A DNA stretch of 34,702 nt from Acidobacteriota bacterium (GTDB lineage Bacteria > Acidobacteriota > Terriglobia > Bryobacterales > Bryobacteraceae). The notes below the pieces were generated by a model. That model made no database searches. It was not told where the DNA came from and worked only from the letters and a program-made list of their open reading frames with translations. The stretch lies in NCBI GenBank assembly GCA_003223115.1, contig QHXW01000308.1:1-34702 (forward strand), written 5' to 3'. Both the position numbers and the translations under genes were made by a program. Below, piece after piece: positions 1-8,636 of this stretch (position 1 is its first letter; every line of letters starts with the position of its first letter).

Positions 1-166
1 ATCAACCGCGTTGATTCCAGTCTGTTTGCCACTCATCCAGTTCAGCTTAAAGCAGCCAGAACGATTTGTCCAGAGAAATCGAACAAAAATAATCAAAAAT
101 GTTTCAGCGTTGCGATTGGGTCTCCAACACACCGCTTCCGCTCGGCCTTCGACGATCCCCCAATCA

Positions 167-397
167 TTGAGCAGATGCCAAATCAGCATGAGTCACAAGG
201 CGAGTCCTTGGGAAAATGCCGGATGCGAGTCGTGGATGAAGACGCTGAAAGCGGAAGAGGTGTATCGGCAGGAGTACCGCGATCTGGCGGAGGCGCGGTC
301 TTCGATCGCGCAATTCATCGACGCAGTCTATAACCAGAAGCGACTGCATTCGGCGCTGGGCTACCGGCCGCCGGTGGAGTTCGAACAAGTGCTGGCC
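167..397 (+). pseudogene. IS3-family transposase (orfB) C-terminal fragment
   Basis: About 77 codons match the end of the DDE integrase core of IS3-family OrfB transposases. The segment around the last catalytic acid is visible (SPWENAGCESWMKTLK, where the E of CES is the DDE glutamate), followed by EEVYRQEYRDL and the family-typical end YNQKRLHSALGYRPP. The upstream two thirds of the gene, with the first two catalytic aspartates, and orfA are absent. The frame stays open to 886 but the homology stops near 400, so the long ORF from position 11 is not a gene. It is a dead remnant. No terminal inverted repeat is visible beside it. Confidence 0.75.
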
Positions 398-440
398 GTG
401 TCGGGCCGGCTGGAGGCCCGGGCGCATCCGCCAACGCTTT

Positions 441-620
441 CCTCAGCCCGACTGGAGCATCATCGATTTGTGGGTCGCCAGGTACTTGCTGGCGCAGCGA
501 TGGGCTCCGGCTCAGGTCCAACAGGTTCTCCGGCTCGCCAGCCCACATTTTCCTCGCCGCCATGGCAGCCCCGACGACTACTTGTGCCGCACCGTCGCCC
601 GCGCTGCTGTCTCAGCCCAG
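441..620 (+). pseudogene. possible RepB-like DNA primase C-terminal remnant
   Basis: In the frame of codons at 441, 444 and so on, the translation reads PDWSIIDLWVARYLL, then WAPAQVQQVLR, then RHGSPDDYLCRTVARA. This resembles the C-terminal helical segment of plasmid or mobile-element RepB-like primases: a D..W..A..LL opening, a short 'ASPEQV...L' helix and a YL.RTV..A ending. There is no start codon and no catalytic domain. The match is from memory of the family, so another helical protein is possible. It directly follows the IS3 fragment, which fits mobile debris. Confidence 0.35.
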
Positions 621-898
621 GGGGCAGGTTCAGGTGCCGGCTTAAGGCCGGAGATATGGTCGGCGCGAGCTGCGGTTTGTTCCGTCGCCTTTACAATGAC
701 CATCTCATTCTTGACATCGGATTTGATTCTTACCCGCGGATCGTCGTGGTCTGTCTGGGTGCCTGTTTAAGATCCATCTCGCGCCAACGTCATCCACACA
801 GTGCTATTCTCCCCCGATTTCGCAGTCATTCTGTTAACCATAGTTACTACCTGTTGCCTAACCGAGTGCCTTCAGATTCACCCTAACCAGGGAGAATA
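621..898. other. intergenic region, no gene recognised
   Basis: No reading frame here resembles a gene. It contains a small perfect hairpin, CCGGC-TTAAG-GCCGG at 637-651, with no U-tract after it. The last part leads into the promoter of the sensor kinase. Confidence 0.4.
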
Positions 899-927
899 TT
901 AACTTGGAGGGGATGGATCTTTATAAT
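899..927 (+). promoter_or_regulatory. sigma70-like promoter of the hybrid kinase, possibly leaderless
   Basis: A perfect TATAAT lies at 922-927, with TTAACT (4 of 6 matches to TTGACA) at 899-904 and a 17-base spacer. The GTG start codon at 936 is only 8 bases after the -10 element. Transcription would then start at or next to the start codon, giving a leaderless mRNA. The purine-rich stretch at 906-912 is too far upstream to be the ribosome-binding site. Confidence 0.55.
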
Positions 928-935
928 AGCGGGGC

Positions 936-3425
936 GTGGCAGATAAGTATCATAATCGTGGTGTTACCTGGTCGCGCGTCAGGCGGTATATCGCAGGCAT
1001 GTGGCAGCGGGTCGGCCGCACCGATTGGAACTGGCTGCCCCTTCTCATTGCTGTTGCTGGCTGGTGCGCTACGTTGCTGCTCTGCCGCATTATGCTCTCG
1101 CGCGAACGCGCGCAGGTGGCCGAGACCGCCACGTTGGCTGCAAAGACGATTCAAAGCAAGATCACTGCCGGTATCAGCACTCACGTCGCTCCACTCGAAG
1201 CGCTCGTGGCGCGCTGGGGAGCAGACCGGGACCCCTGGCAGCCGGAGTGGCAATTGGAAGCCACGCAGGTTCGTCAAACGTATCCCGACTTTGAGTCCAT
1301 CACCTGGGTGGATGAAGCATACAACACCCGGTGGGTTGTCCCAGCAATCAATGATGCTCTGATCGCCGGCCGCGGATCTATGGATGCGGCTCGGCGCGCG
1401 CGAAGGACCGTGGTTGCAGCCGCCGGCAACGCTGCCACGACCGACGGTGCCGTCCTGGTTGTAATCCCTCTTTTCGGTCAACGGACATTCAAGGGATGTG
1501 TGATCGGCGTCCTGCGTACGGACCAATGGTTACACGCCCTCATTGACTCAGAAGTACCGCGAGGCTTCGGCGCCTCGATCTCCGACCGTAACGAGCAGCT
1601 CTATGTTCGAAACCCCGAGCCCAACACTGACGCACCGCCTTATCATGCCGTGACTGCGGCAAACGTCTATGGGTCACCCTGGGTGGTGCGAGCCTGGGCC
1701 ACCCCCGAAGAGTGGACCGGATCGAGCAGGATGCTCTCCGCAATGTGCCTCCTCATAGGCCTGCTCATCTATTTGAGCGGCGCACTGGCGGTGTCCGCGC
1801 GGCGCAAGACTGGAAAAGTGGAATGGGCCAAGCAAAAAATGGCGACGCAGCAGGAAAATCTGCGGCAAGCCAACGAACGATTGAAAACTGTCATCCAGGC
1901 CTCTCCATTCGCGATCATTGCCATGGATCTCGAGGGTAACGTGCAGAGCTGGAATTTGGCTGCCGAGCGGATTTTTGGTTGGCGCTCGGAAGAGGTCATC
2001 GGCCAGCCGCCACTCTTCGTCACCTCTGACCATCTCGCGGAGCTCCGTGAAAAAATTGAGCAGACCGCATCCGGAGAACCTTTCGCGGGGATGGAACGGC
2101 GCAGGCATAAGAAGAATGGCACCCTGATCGATGTCGAGGTCTGGACCGCGCCCTTACGGGATGCCGCTGGATCGATTTGCGGCATGATCACGGCAATGGC
2201 TGATATCAGCGAAAAGAAAAAGCTGGAAGAACAGCTCAGGCATTCTCAAAAAATGGAGGCCGTGGGCCGTCTGGCCGGCGGCGTAGCTCACGACTTCAAC
2301 AACCTGCTCACCGTGATCAACGGCTACGGGCACATGATGCTCGAAGGACTCCACTCCGCTGATCCGTTGCGGAGCCACTCCGAACAGATTCTCAAGGCTG
2401 GAAACCAGGCGGCCGCGCTCACGGCTCAGTTACTGGCGTTCAGCCGGAGACAGGTCATCCAGCCGAAATCCGTTGACCTGAACCACATCATCACCGCCAT
2501 CGAAAAAATGCTGCGCCGCGTAATTGGCGAGGACATCGTGTTCCGCACTGCTCTCAGCCCCGGGCTTCACCACGTGAAAACGGATCCGAATCAAATGGAG
2601 CAGGTGCTCATTAACCTGGCTGCGAATGCGCGCGACGCAATGCCTAACGGAGGAACGCTTACCCTCTCCACGGCGAACGTACAGCTCACCGAATTGGAGG
2701 CGTGCGAGCTGGCAGATGTGCCGCCCGGATCTTACGTCGAGATCACGGTGTCCGACACAGGCGAAGGAATGGACGCGGAAACCAGGAGCCACCTGTTCGA
2801 GCCGTTCTTCACCACCAAAGCGCGCGGAAAAGGAACCGGCCTGGGACTCTCCAGCGTATACGGCAGCGTGCGCCAAAATGGCGGCGGCATTTCCGTGAGG
2901 AGTGAGCCGTCAAAAGGCAGCACCTTTTCTATTTACTTGCCCAAGCTCACGCAAACAGCGCAACTGGAAGTGGCCGCCGCGGCGGTACACGATCACGCCA
3001 GCCGGGGTAACGAAACCATCTTGCTGGTGGAGGACGAAGCGCCGCTTCGCAACATGCTTCGCGAAGCGCTGGCGAGCGCCGGATATCATGTGCTCGAAGC
3101 CGGCGACGGTTCTGAGGCGCTCAAGAAATGCGAGCGTGCGGCCGGTTCCATCGATCTGCTATTGACCGACGTCGTGATGCCGCTGGTCAACGGACGAGAA
3201 CTCGCCAAACGCCTTGCTCCAATCCTGCCGCACATGCCTGTGATCTACATGTCTGGTTACGCCGATGATGTGATCGCCTTTCACGGCATACTCGAGCCTG
3301 GAACTCATCTCATCCAAAAGCCCTTTGTCCCGAATGCTCTGCTGACTAAAGTGCGCGAAGTGCTGGACGCGCGCACGCTTTCCCGCACTGGCGACCGCAT
3401 GTATCAACGCGCCAGCGCCAGTTAA
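936..3425 (+). CDS. hybrid sensor histidine kinase (CHASE-PAS-HisKA-HATPase-REC)
   Basis: This 829-residue inner-membrane sensor has all the parts of a hybrid kinase. Membrane segments lie at about 33-54 and 266-287, with a periplasmic sensor between them that looks CHASE-like (YPDFESITWVDEAYNTRW at 116-133). A coiled linker follows at 295-320 and a PAS domain at about 312-428. The HisKA H-box GGVAHDFNNLLT has phospho-acceptor His452. The ATPase N-box has Asn560 and Asn564, then DTGEGMD, FEPFFTTK and GKGTGLGLSS at 607-640. A C-terminal receiver at 694-810 has phospho-acceptor Asp745 and Lys795 in QKPF. This is the architecture used in phosphorelay signalling. No partner regulator is adjacent. 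The GTG start is chosen because a consensus -10 sits 8 bases upstream; Met22 (999) is the alternative. The signal sensed is unknown. Confidence 0.93.
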   Translation: MADKYHNRGVTWSRVRRYIAGMWQRVGRTDWNWLPLLIAVAGWCATLLLCRIMLSRERAQVAETATLAAKTIQSKITAGISTHVAPLEALVARWGADRDPWQPEWQLEATQVRQTYPDFESITWVDEAYNTRWVVPAINDALIAGRGSMDAARRARRTVVAAAGNAATTDGAVLVVIPLFGQRTFKGCVIGVLRTDQWLHALIDSEVPRGFGASISDRNEQLYVRNPEPNTDAPPYHAVTAANVYGSPWVVRAWATPEEWTGSSRMLSAMCLLIGLLIYLSGALAVSARRKTGKVEWAKQKMATQQENLRQANERLKTVIQASPFAIIAMDLEGNVQSWNLAAERIFGWRSEEVIGQPPLFVTSDHLAELREKIEQTASGEPFAGMERRRHKKNGTLIDVEVWTAPLRDAAGSICGMITAMADISEKKKLEEQLRHSQKMEAVGRLAGGVAHDFNNLLTVINGYGHMMLEGLHSADPLRSHSEQILKAGNQAAALTAQLLAFSRRQVIQPKSVDLNHIITAIEKMLRRVIGEDIVFRTALSPGLHHVKTDPNQMEQVLINLAANARDAMPNGGTLTLSTANVQLTELEACELADVPPGSYVEITVSDTGEGMDAETRSHLFEPFFTTKARGKGTGLGLSSVYGSVRQNGGGISVRSEPSKGSTFSIYLPKLTQTAQLEVAAAAVHDHASRGNETILLVEDEAPLRNMLREALASAGYHVLEAGDGSEALKKCERAAGSIDLLLTDVVMPLVNGRELAKRLAPILPHMPVIYMSGYADDVIAFHGILEPGTHLIQKPFVPNALLTKVREVLDARTLSRTGDRMYQRASAS

Positions 3426-3438
3426 ACCCTCAACCCGG

Positions 3439-4176
3439 TTATCCAAACAGCGCGGCCCAGCCCACTTTTACCAGCACGTAAAGACACCAGGTTCCCAACA
3501 CACAAGCCAGTGATGTGCCCCACGAGATCTTGCGAGAGGCTACTGAGAAGCCCGTAGCCACAAGAGCCAGAGTCCAAAAGGTGAACACATCGATCGAGCC
3601 GCCCAGACTGAGCAGCCACTTCGGAGTATTCAGTGGATCGAGGAATGCCCCGATGTTAGTCGGCGTCGGGTACTGAAGGTCGAATTCCGGAGGATCCTTA
3701 AGAAAAAGCACGGCCAGAGTCATGACACTCGAGATGATGAGCGGCACCAGCGCGTAACAGTAAATTGCAAAACTCTGCCGGAAAGTCAGTTCGGCACCCA
3801 TGAAGGTCCGGAAGACCAGCAGAAATACGCCGGCCGCGGCAACAGCCATGAGTGGGAATCCCACTAGAATACCTACATAGCCCATGATGGGCGCGAAGCG
3901 AGCTCCCTGTGCCATGGCTTGGTCACGCGCAGTGGCATCCATGTTTTGCGTGCGTGGGTTGTTCTCGAACTGCTGGCGCATAAAACGCTCCCAGCCCACA
4001 TGCTGCGTGAAAGAGTAAGTGAACACCAGGCTCAGGGCCATCACGATGACCAATGGCGGCCACCAGCGCGGGCGCGCTGCGATGTCCCGAAACGCAGGCT
4101 GGGGGTCCCACAGGACGCCGGTAAGACGGCCAAACTCACCCATATTTTCCAGTTGGGGGAACGATGCAGAGCTCAT
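3439..4176 (-). CDS. YIP1-family multi-pass membrane protein
   Basis: A 245-residue integral membrane protein of the Yip1 type. It has a soluble N-terminus (MGEFGRLTGVLWDPQPAFRDI) of the kind that precedes the first membrane helix in bacterial YIP1 proteins, then about five hydrophobic segments. The molecular role of bacterial members is unknown. It converges on the hybrid kinase, with 13 bases between the stops. Two in-frame ATGs compete. I chose the one at 4176 because the one at 4185 overlaps a TAGAAT hexamer that looks like the -10 element, which would make the transcript leaderless from 4176. It is a single-gene unit. Confidence 0.85.
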   Translation of the reverse strand: MSSASFPQLENMGEFGRLTGVLWDPQPAFRDIAARPRWWPPLVIVMALSLVFTYSFTQHVGWERFMRQQFENNPRTQNMDATARDQAMAQGARFAPIMGYVGILVGFPLMAVAAAGVFLLVFRTFMGAELTFRQSFAIYCYALVPLIISSVMTLAVLFLKDPPEFDLQYPTPTNIGAFLDPLNTPKWLLSLGGSIDVFTFWTLALVATGFSVASRKISWGTSLACVLGTWCLYVLVKVGWAALFG

Positions 4177-4183
4177 GGGCTGC

Positions 4184-4189
4184 ATTCTA
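4184..4189 (-). promoter_or_regulatory. -10 element (TAGAAT) of the YIP1 gene
   Basis: Read on the minus strand, TAGAAT matches TATAAT at 5 of 6 positions. It ends 7 bases before the ATG at 4176 and overlaps the alternative ATG at 4185. No clear -35 is seen and no Shine-Dalgarno precedes 4176, so a leaderless transcript is plausible. Confidence 0.4.
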
Positions 4190-4269
4190 CACCAAACGTT
4201 TCTAATGGGGGACAGCGCGTCGGGGCACCGGGCTCAAAGTTTCTTGTTGATGCGTGCGGCTGAAGCGGA

Positions 4270-5775
4270 TCAGGGCGCCGTGATGTGGCTGCCTTGTTCG
4301 ATCTGTTTGTTCTCCTCCGCCGATTTTCGAAACGCCTGATACTCCGCCAGGGCCTTCTTTGCAGGCTCCGTCTGGCCGGTTACCTGGTACGCTCGCAGCA
4401 GTTCGAAATGAATGCTGCCATCTTCGTCACTTCCTAGAGCCGTCTTCAGGTGCGGAATCGCGTCCGCCGCTCTACCGGCGCGCAAAAACGCCTGCCCCAG
4501 CGCCGATTCGGCCGGCAGGAACTGAGCGCCATTTCGCACAGCAGCTTCAAGGTACGGGATGGCTGATTCCGGTTTTTCCAGATTGAGCAGGGCAGCGCCG
4601 TAGAGGAAGCTCAACTCGCGGAATTCTGTGCCTTTCTTCTTGAAATCTTGCAGCAACGCCAACGCGGCTTCGTAATCGCGTGCCCGGTACAGTGACCACA
4701 CGAGCGAAGTCTGGACGTGCGCGTCATCCGGCGATAATGTCAGCGCTGCGCGCCACTCGTTGCCGGCTTCCCTGTAGAGGCCTTGCGTATCGTAGTCTCT
4801 CGCCGCATACAAATGACTCTCGAGCGACGGCGGCAGTCGCTGCAGATGTTCATATGCCTGGCGGGCCAGTCGTCGATAAGCTTTGGCGGCCCAATAGTAC
4901 GCTTCGGCATCCTGTTTGGATCGCGTAGCCTGGACCACTGCGCCGTCGCGCCCGGCGAGGAATTCGCATTCGACAATTCGCTTCGTGCAATCCGGGGCAG
5001 GGACCTTCCGCTCGAGATTTCCCTCATGCGCGGCCCATGCCTGGTGTCCGGTCTGGTTGTAGACAGCGGCGAGTCCCTCATGAATGCCGCGCATTTCAGC
5101 TTCTTTCGCCGATGCCTGTATCGATAATGCCTGGCGATAGTATCTGAAAGCCGTTCCATAGCGCCGCTCGCCGACTGCAGCGTCCGCAGCCAGTGCGATC
5201 GCGTATGCAGACTCCGGCGTCGCCTGTTCAAGTTTGCGTGATGCCTGCTCGGAAAGCTGATCGTAGCTCTGCCCCAGTCCATACCAGACCTTTGGGTTCC
5301 CGGGAGCCAGATCAGCGGCTTTCTCGAAATGCATCACGGCGTCGTCGAAACGATTTAGAGCGAGCAAGGCACCTGCCAGCATCAACCTTGCGTTCTTGTC
5401 GTTGGACTGCGCGGCAATCACGCTTTCGAGTGGCGCGACGGCCTGGGCGTTTTCTCCCAACTCGGCATAACTGGCGCCCAGAAACAGGTTGGCAGTCAAC
5501 AATCCGGGTGCGAGCTTGAGTGCGGCCTGAGCTGTTCCAACGGCATCGCGATAATGTCTGGCTTTGAACTCGGCGATGCAGAGATTCATCAACATTTCCG
5601 GATTATCCGGCAGTGCGCGCGCAAGCTCGCGATAAACCGGAATGGCCTGTTCAGGCTTGCCCGCGAGCACCAGTTCCCGGGCACGCTCCGCCTTTTCATT
5701 CAGATCAGTGGATTGCGCTCGAAGGCCTGCTGAGAACAGAAACAAGAGTAGAGCATGAGCCATTCCGAGGCGCAT
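4270..5775 (-). CDS. exported TPR-repeat protein
   Basis: This 501-residue protein starts with a signal peptide (hydrophobic ALLLFLFSAGLRAQ, cleavage likely after the AQ near residue 21). It then consists of many tetratricopeptide repeats, for example near residues 25-125 (AIPVYRELARALPDNPE, DAVGTAQAALKLAPG) and again from about 300 to the end. TPRs are protein-interaction scaffolds and no catalytic motif is seen. It is the last gene of the six-gene minus-strand operon. Its ATG overlaps the upstream stop as TGATG, which fixes the start and implies translational coupling. The frame is open upstream to 6078, but that part is the antisense-like overlap with the previous gene and is not coding. 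It is probably a periplasmic partner of the phosphodiesterase-like enzymes upstream, by context only. Confidence 0.88.
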   Translation of the reverse strand: MRLGMAHALLLFLFSAGLRAQSTDLNEKAERARELVLAGKPEQAIPVYRELARALPDNPEMLMNLCIAEFKARHYRDAVGTAQAALKLAPGLLTANLFLGASYAELGENAQAVAPLESVIAAQSNDKNARLMLAGALLALNRFDDAVMHFEKAADLAPGNPKVWYGLGQSYDQLSEQASRKLEQATPESAYAIALAADAAVGERRYGTAFRYYRQALSIQASAKEAEMRGIHEGLAAVYNQTGHQAWAAHEGNLERKVPAPDCTKRIVECEFLAGRDGAVVQATRSKQDAEAYYWAAKAYRRLARQAYEHLQRLPPSLESHLYAARDYDTQGLYREAGNEWRAALTLSPDDAHVQTSLVWSLYRARDYEAALALLQDFKKKGTEFRELSFLYGAALLNLEKPESAIPYLEAAVRNGAQFLPAESALGQAFLRAGRAADAIPHLKTALGSDEDGSIHFELLRAYQVTGQTEPAKKALAEYQAFRKSAEENKQIEQGSHITAP

Positions 5776-6530
5776 CAGAACGAGATCCGAAAGGGCTGCC
5801 TCAGGGCCAGCGCGCTCAGCGTCGAGATCCCGAAAAACCACACCAGCCAGTTCGCTCGAAGAATCACAGCGCTTGGATACCGCACCTCCACCCACTCGAT
5901 TGCGGCATCTGAAAAAGGCCATTCCGTAGGGTGCAGCAAGAACTTTGCAAAAGAGCCGAAACGAGTTTGAGAAATGTATCGGATGCCGCTGCCGGCGGAA
6001 ATGGTCTTCGTGAGGACATTCCCCGCGCTCACGAATCGCAGGACCCCCGACGAGGGTTCCCTTGGGCGTATGCGCCAACTGATCTGCCGTTCGTTCAAAA
6101 TGCGAACCGCCGGAGTTTCTAATGCGATACCGGCAGGTACTGTCAAGAAAGGCGCGGGCGTTGCGGCATCTTTCACCTGGAGGGTCACGATCGCCGGCTG
6201 TCTCAAGGAAAGTGGCGCGCGGCTGTAAAAAGCGTCTATTTCCGCCAGTAGCAGAGCCATCGGTACAAGAAGAATCAGAACCGGCCGCATCAAATGTTTC
6301 AGCAGCCGCCCGTTGGCTACGATCAAATCACGCTGGGCCCGCAGGATGAGCCGGGGCTCGTCCATGAAGAGCCGGAATTCAAGCAGGTGCGCAAACACCT
6401 GGCTCTTCGAACGCCGGATCGCTGCTTGATCGGAAAAACGGCGGAACACCAATAGCGCCGCGACTCCAACAAGAATGCTAAGCGGGACCAGACTCCAAAG
6501 CGCCGTCATTCCAAGATCGACTTCCGTCAC
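5775..6530 (-). CDS. conserved membrane protein of unknown function
   Basis: A 251-residue protein with a membrane helix at about 11-29, then a basic helical stretch (RRFSDQAAIRRSKSQ to LILRAQRDLI). A second hydrophobic helix lies at about 80-97, a beta-rich presumably extracytoplasmic region at 100-215, and a last helix near 228-246. The helix, charged helical segment, helix pattern vaguely resembles the Oxa1/EMC3-TMCO1-type insertase fold, but I cannot confirm this. It starts with GTG, overlapping the stop of the preceding 64-residue gene (GTGA), and its own stop overlaps the next ATG, so it is translationally locked into the operon. ATG at 6509 is a possible alternative start. Confidence 0.8.
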   Translation of the reverse strand: MTEVDLGMTALWSLVPLSILVGVAALLVFRRFSDQAAIRRSKSQVFAHLLEFRLFMDEPRLILRAQRDLIVANGRLLKHLMRPVLILLVPMALLLAEIDAFYSRAPLSLRQPAIVTLQVKDAATPAPFLTVPAGIALETPAVRILNERQISWRIRPREPSSGVLRFVSAGNVLTKTISAGSGIRYISQTRFGSFAKFLLHPTEWPFSDAAIEWVEVRYPSAVILRANWLVWFFGISTLSALALRQPFRISF

Positions 6531-6721
6531 TCCAGATAACCGAGCCCCTTGAGTTTCTTGATCACATCGTCTTTAGAATCGGGTTCGCCTAGTTTTGCGA
6601 GTTCCTTTTCGATCATGTGTTCAATGAACTCATCCAGCGAGCTGTATCCAGCTTTCTCGGCCCACTGCGCCGCGCGCCGGCAGAGAGACTTGTTCAGTTT
6701 GACAGATGTTTTCGAGGCCAC
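6527..6721 (-). CDS. small ribbon-helix-helix-like protein
   Basis: The 64 residues show a ribbon-helix-helix layout: a short strand (KTSVKLNKSL), helix one (CRRAAQWAEKAGY) and helix two (SLDEFIEHMIEKELAKL). The classic use is DNA binding as a dimer. The protein ends in an acidic spacer and KKLKGLGYLE. That tail is like the LGYL ending typical of sulfatase-type enzymes, and the broken sulfatase at 17858-19893 carries LKSLGYLAG. The gene begins 8 bases after the stop of the phosphodiesterase gene and overlaps the next start. It could be a repressor of the operon or a small accessory subunit of the enzymes. Confidence 0.8.
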   Translation of the reverse strand: MASKTSVKLNKSLCRRAAQWAEKAGYSSLDEFIEHMIEKELAKLGEPDSKDDVIKKLKGLGYLE

Positions 6722-6729
6722 ATCCCATC

Positions 6730-8616
6730 CTAATAAATCGTTTGTCCGGACATCGCCGCGTCCGGAGGCACACCGAATAGCGCCAGAATCGAGACCGTCA
6801 AATCCTTCAGCCGCGGCGATTCAGCGCGAACTTTGAGTCTGCTGAACAGAACTCCCGGCACGTCTTTGGCGTTAATGCAGTGATCGCCAATCCACGCATC
6901 GTTATTGTCGTCGATAACCTGCTCGGGGAGCGCTCCGAGCGCGGTTTGCCAGGAAGCCCGGTAACCTCGACCGTAGCCGACAATCAAGTCCGGTGCAAAG
7001 GGCGAAACGCCAGCGTTCGCGTGGGGTGCATCAAGTTTCTCTACCACCTGCCGGCGGTTCGCGGGATCACGAAACTGCAGCAGCCGTTCCGTGATTTTGG
7101 TGAGCAAGTCCTGAGCCTCCGCGCCAGGATGCACGATGCCTTGCTTCTCGCGGCCAGAGAGGTTCAGGTAAAGCCCGTTCAATCCAAGTGCGTAAGCCCG
7201 GGTCTTCGACCAATCCACATGCGCGAACGGAGTTTCAGCGCCTGGCGGGCCGTTGAGGGCCAGAAACCCTTCTTTCCAGAGCCACGTATTGAGGTGGACG
7301 GCGCGATCGAATGTCGTGAACCCATGGTCTGACATCACGATCACATCCGCGCCTCCGGACTGATTCAGAACATCGCCAATCGCGGCATCCACCGCGCGGT
7401 AGGTATCGAGAAGCTCGGATTCGTGTTTTCCCCAAAGCATATGAGAGTTCTGATCGATGCTCGAGATATAAACGAACAGCAGCCCCTGGTGAAAATGATG
7501 CAGAGTATAGTCCAGCAGTTTGTGCTCGTCATCAAAGACCAGGCGGCTTTGCGACAAATATTCGGGCAAGTTGAACACACCCTGGCGCAGAGCACCCGTG
7601 TCTTCCGCGATTCCCTGCGTGTAGAAGCGTCCGGCTTCGACCCCAATCGCGCGGCTGAAAGACGACGGCGCCGAAATGGGCAGTTCCGGGTCGTCCGGAT
7701 CGACATTCACCGGAGAGACATAAAGCGCGAAGCTCGGCCGGAGCTCTTTCGCATACACGCGGAACATTCCCGTTGCATTGACCAGCCCGCGCACCAGCGG
7801 GAATTCCGCGCGCATCCAATCCGACCATTCACCCTGCCGGACGATCACCTGCGAATCGCCGACAACTAATCGGGCCACGGGCGCCTCAGGATCGATATCC
7901 ACGGTGAGATCCACCGACGACATCCGGCGATCTTTGCGCAGTGAATTCTCCGGGCCTTCGACGGGCAGCACCACGTGATCCTCAACGGGCGGGACTTTCA
8001 CAATACGGCCTCCGGAAACGTCGCGCGAGATTTCCTCCGGATCGTCGGTGTAAAAGGTGAATGTTCCGAAAGTGCCTCGCAGGTCCGGCACGCCCATCCC
8101 CGCCAGCGCGCGGCCCGCGGATTCCACTGGAGGATAATTCGTCGGCATGCGCACCACAGTGACCGGAACGTGGTGCTCGGCCAGGATCTGCCAGAAAGCT
8201 TTTCCTCTTCTCAGCGAGGTGACGCGCGCGCTCGAGAGCGGAAACAGATACTCGCCCAGTGAAAGCGTGAATCGCGGCTCCTCTGTTCTGGTCATCGAAG
8301 AGAAAGGCTGCATGGTCGCAGGATTGCGGTGAACGAAATCAAAAAGGCCGTGCTCGGCGGGATCGGTGCCCGTGATGAAACTGGCCCAGGCCACGGGGCT
8401 CAGCGGCGGCATGGTGGTCTGGAGGGTTTTGAAGCTCCCTTCGCCGCCCAAGCGGCTGAGATTGGGCAGCGCGCGCCAGTGTTCCTGCACAAAGCCGGGG
8501 TCCATCCCATCCACGCCGATGACGATGACTCTGGTTGCCTGCGAGCGGGAAAGGCTGCACCCAACGGTTCCCAGCAGCAGGACGAGAAATAGCAGGAACT
8601 TCGAGGATCGCAACAT
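6730..8616 (-). CDS. type I phosphodiesterase / nucleotide pyrophosphatase-family lipoprotein
   Basis: This 628-residue alkaline-phosphatase-superfamily enzyme starts with a lipoprotein-like signal (LVLLLGTVGC, Cys20, although the residue three before the Cys is an atypical Thr). The metal-binding aspartate is in VIGVDGMDP (Asp36). The nucleophile region is TTMPPLSPVAWASF with Ser73 as the likely nucleophile. It is followed by TGTDPAEHGLFDF, then VMSDHGF and a C-terminal GDHCI metal motif. Members hydrolyse phosphodiester or phosphonate bonds; the substrate is unknown. I chose Met at 8616 because it opens the signal peptide and lies 20 bases after the upstream stop; the longer frame to 8796 is overlap. 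It is a diverged paralogue of the next gene upstream. Confidence 0.9.
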   Translation of the reverse strand: MLRSSKFLLFLVLLLGTVGCSLSRSQATRVIVIGVDGMDPGFVQEHWRALPNLSRLGGEGSFKTLQTTMPPLSPVAWASFITGTDPAEHGLFDFVHRNPATMQPFSSMTRTEEPRFTLSLGEYLFPLSSARVTSLRRGKAFWQILAEHHVPVTVVRMPTNYPPVESAGRALAGMGVPDLRGTFGTFTFYTDDPEEISRDVSGGRIVKVPPVEDHVVLPVEGPENSLRKDRRMSSVDLTVDIDPEAPVARLVVGDSQVIVRQGEWSDWMRAEFPLVRGLVNATGMFRVYAKELRPSFALYVSPVNVDPDDPELPISAPSSFSRAIGVEAGRFYTQGIAEDTGALRQGVFNLPEYLSQSRLVFDDEHKLLDYTLHHFHQGLLFVYISSIDQNSHMLWGKHESELLDTYRAVDAAIGDVLNQSGGADVIVMSDHGFTTFDRAVHLNTWLWKEGFLALNGPPGAETPFAHVDWSKTRAYALGLNGLYLNLSGREKQGIVHPGAEAQDLLTKITERLLQFRDPANRRQVVEKLDAPHANAGVSPFAPDLIVGYGRGYRASWQTALGALPEQVIDDNNDAWIGDHCINAKDVPGVLFSRLKVRAESPRLKDLTVSILALFGVPPDAAMSGQTIY

Positions 8617-8636
8617 TACGCCGATAGAATGCAGGG

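Noticed and set aside
11-886. A single 291-residue protein
   Set aside because: Only the middle 77 or so codons resemble a transposase; both ends are non-homologous read-through.
921-1526. Minus-strand ORF of 201 codons over the start of the hybrid kinase
   Set aside because: It overlaps the kinase promoter and sensor domain, and its translation looks like a shadow frame.
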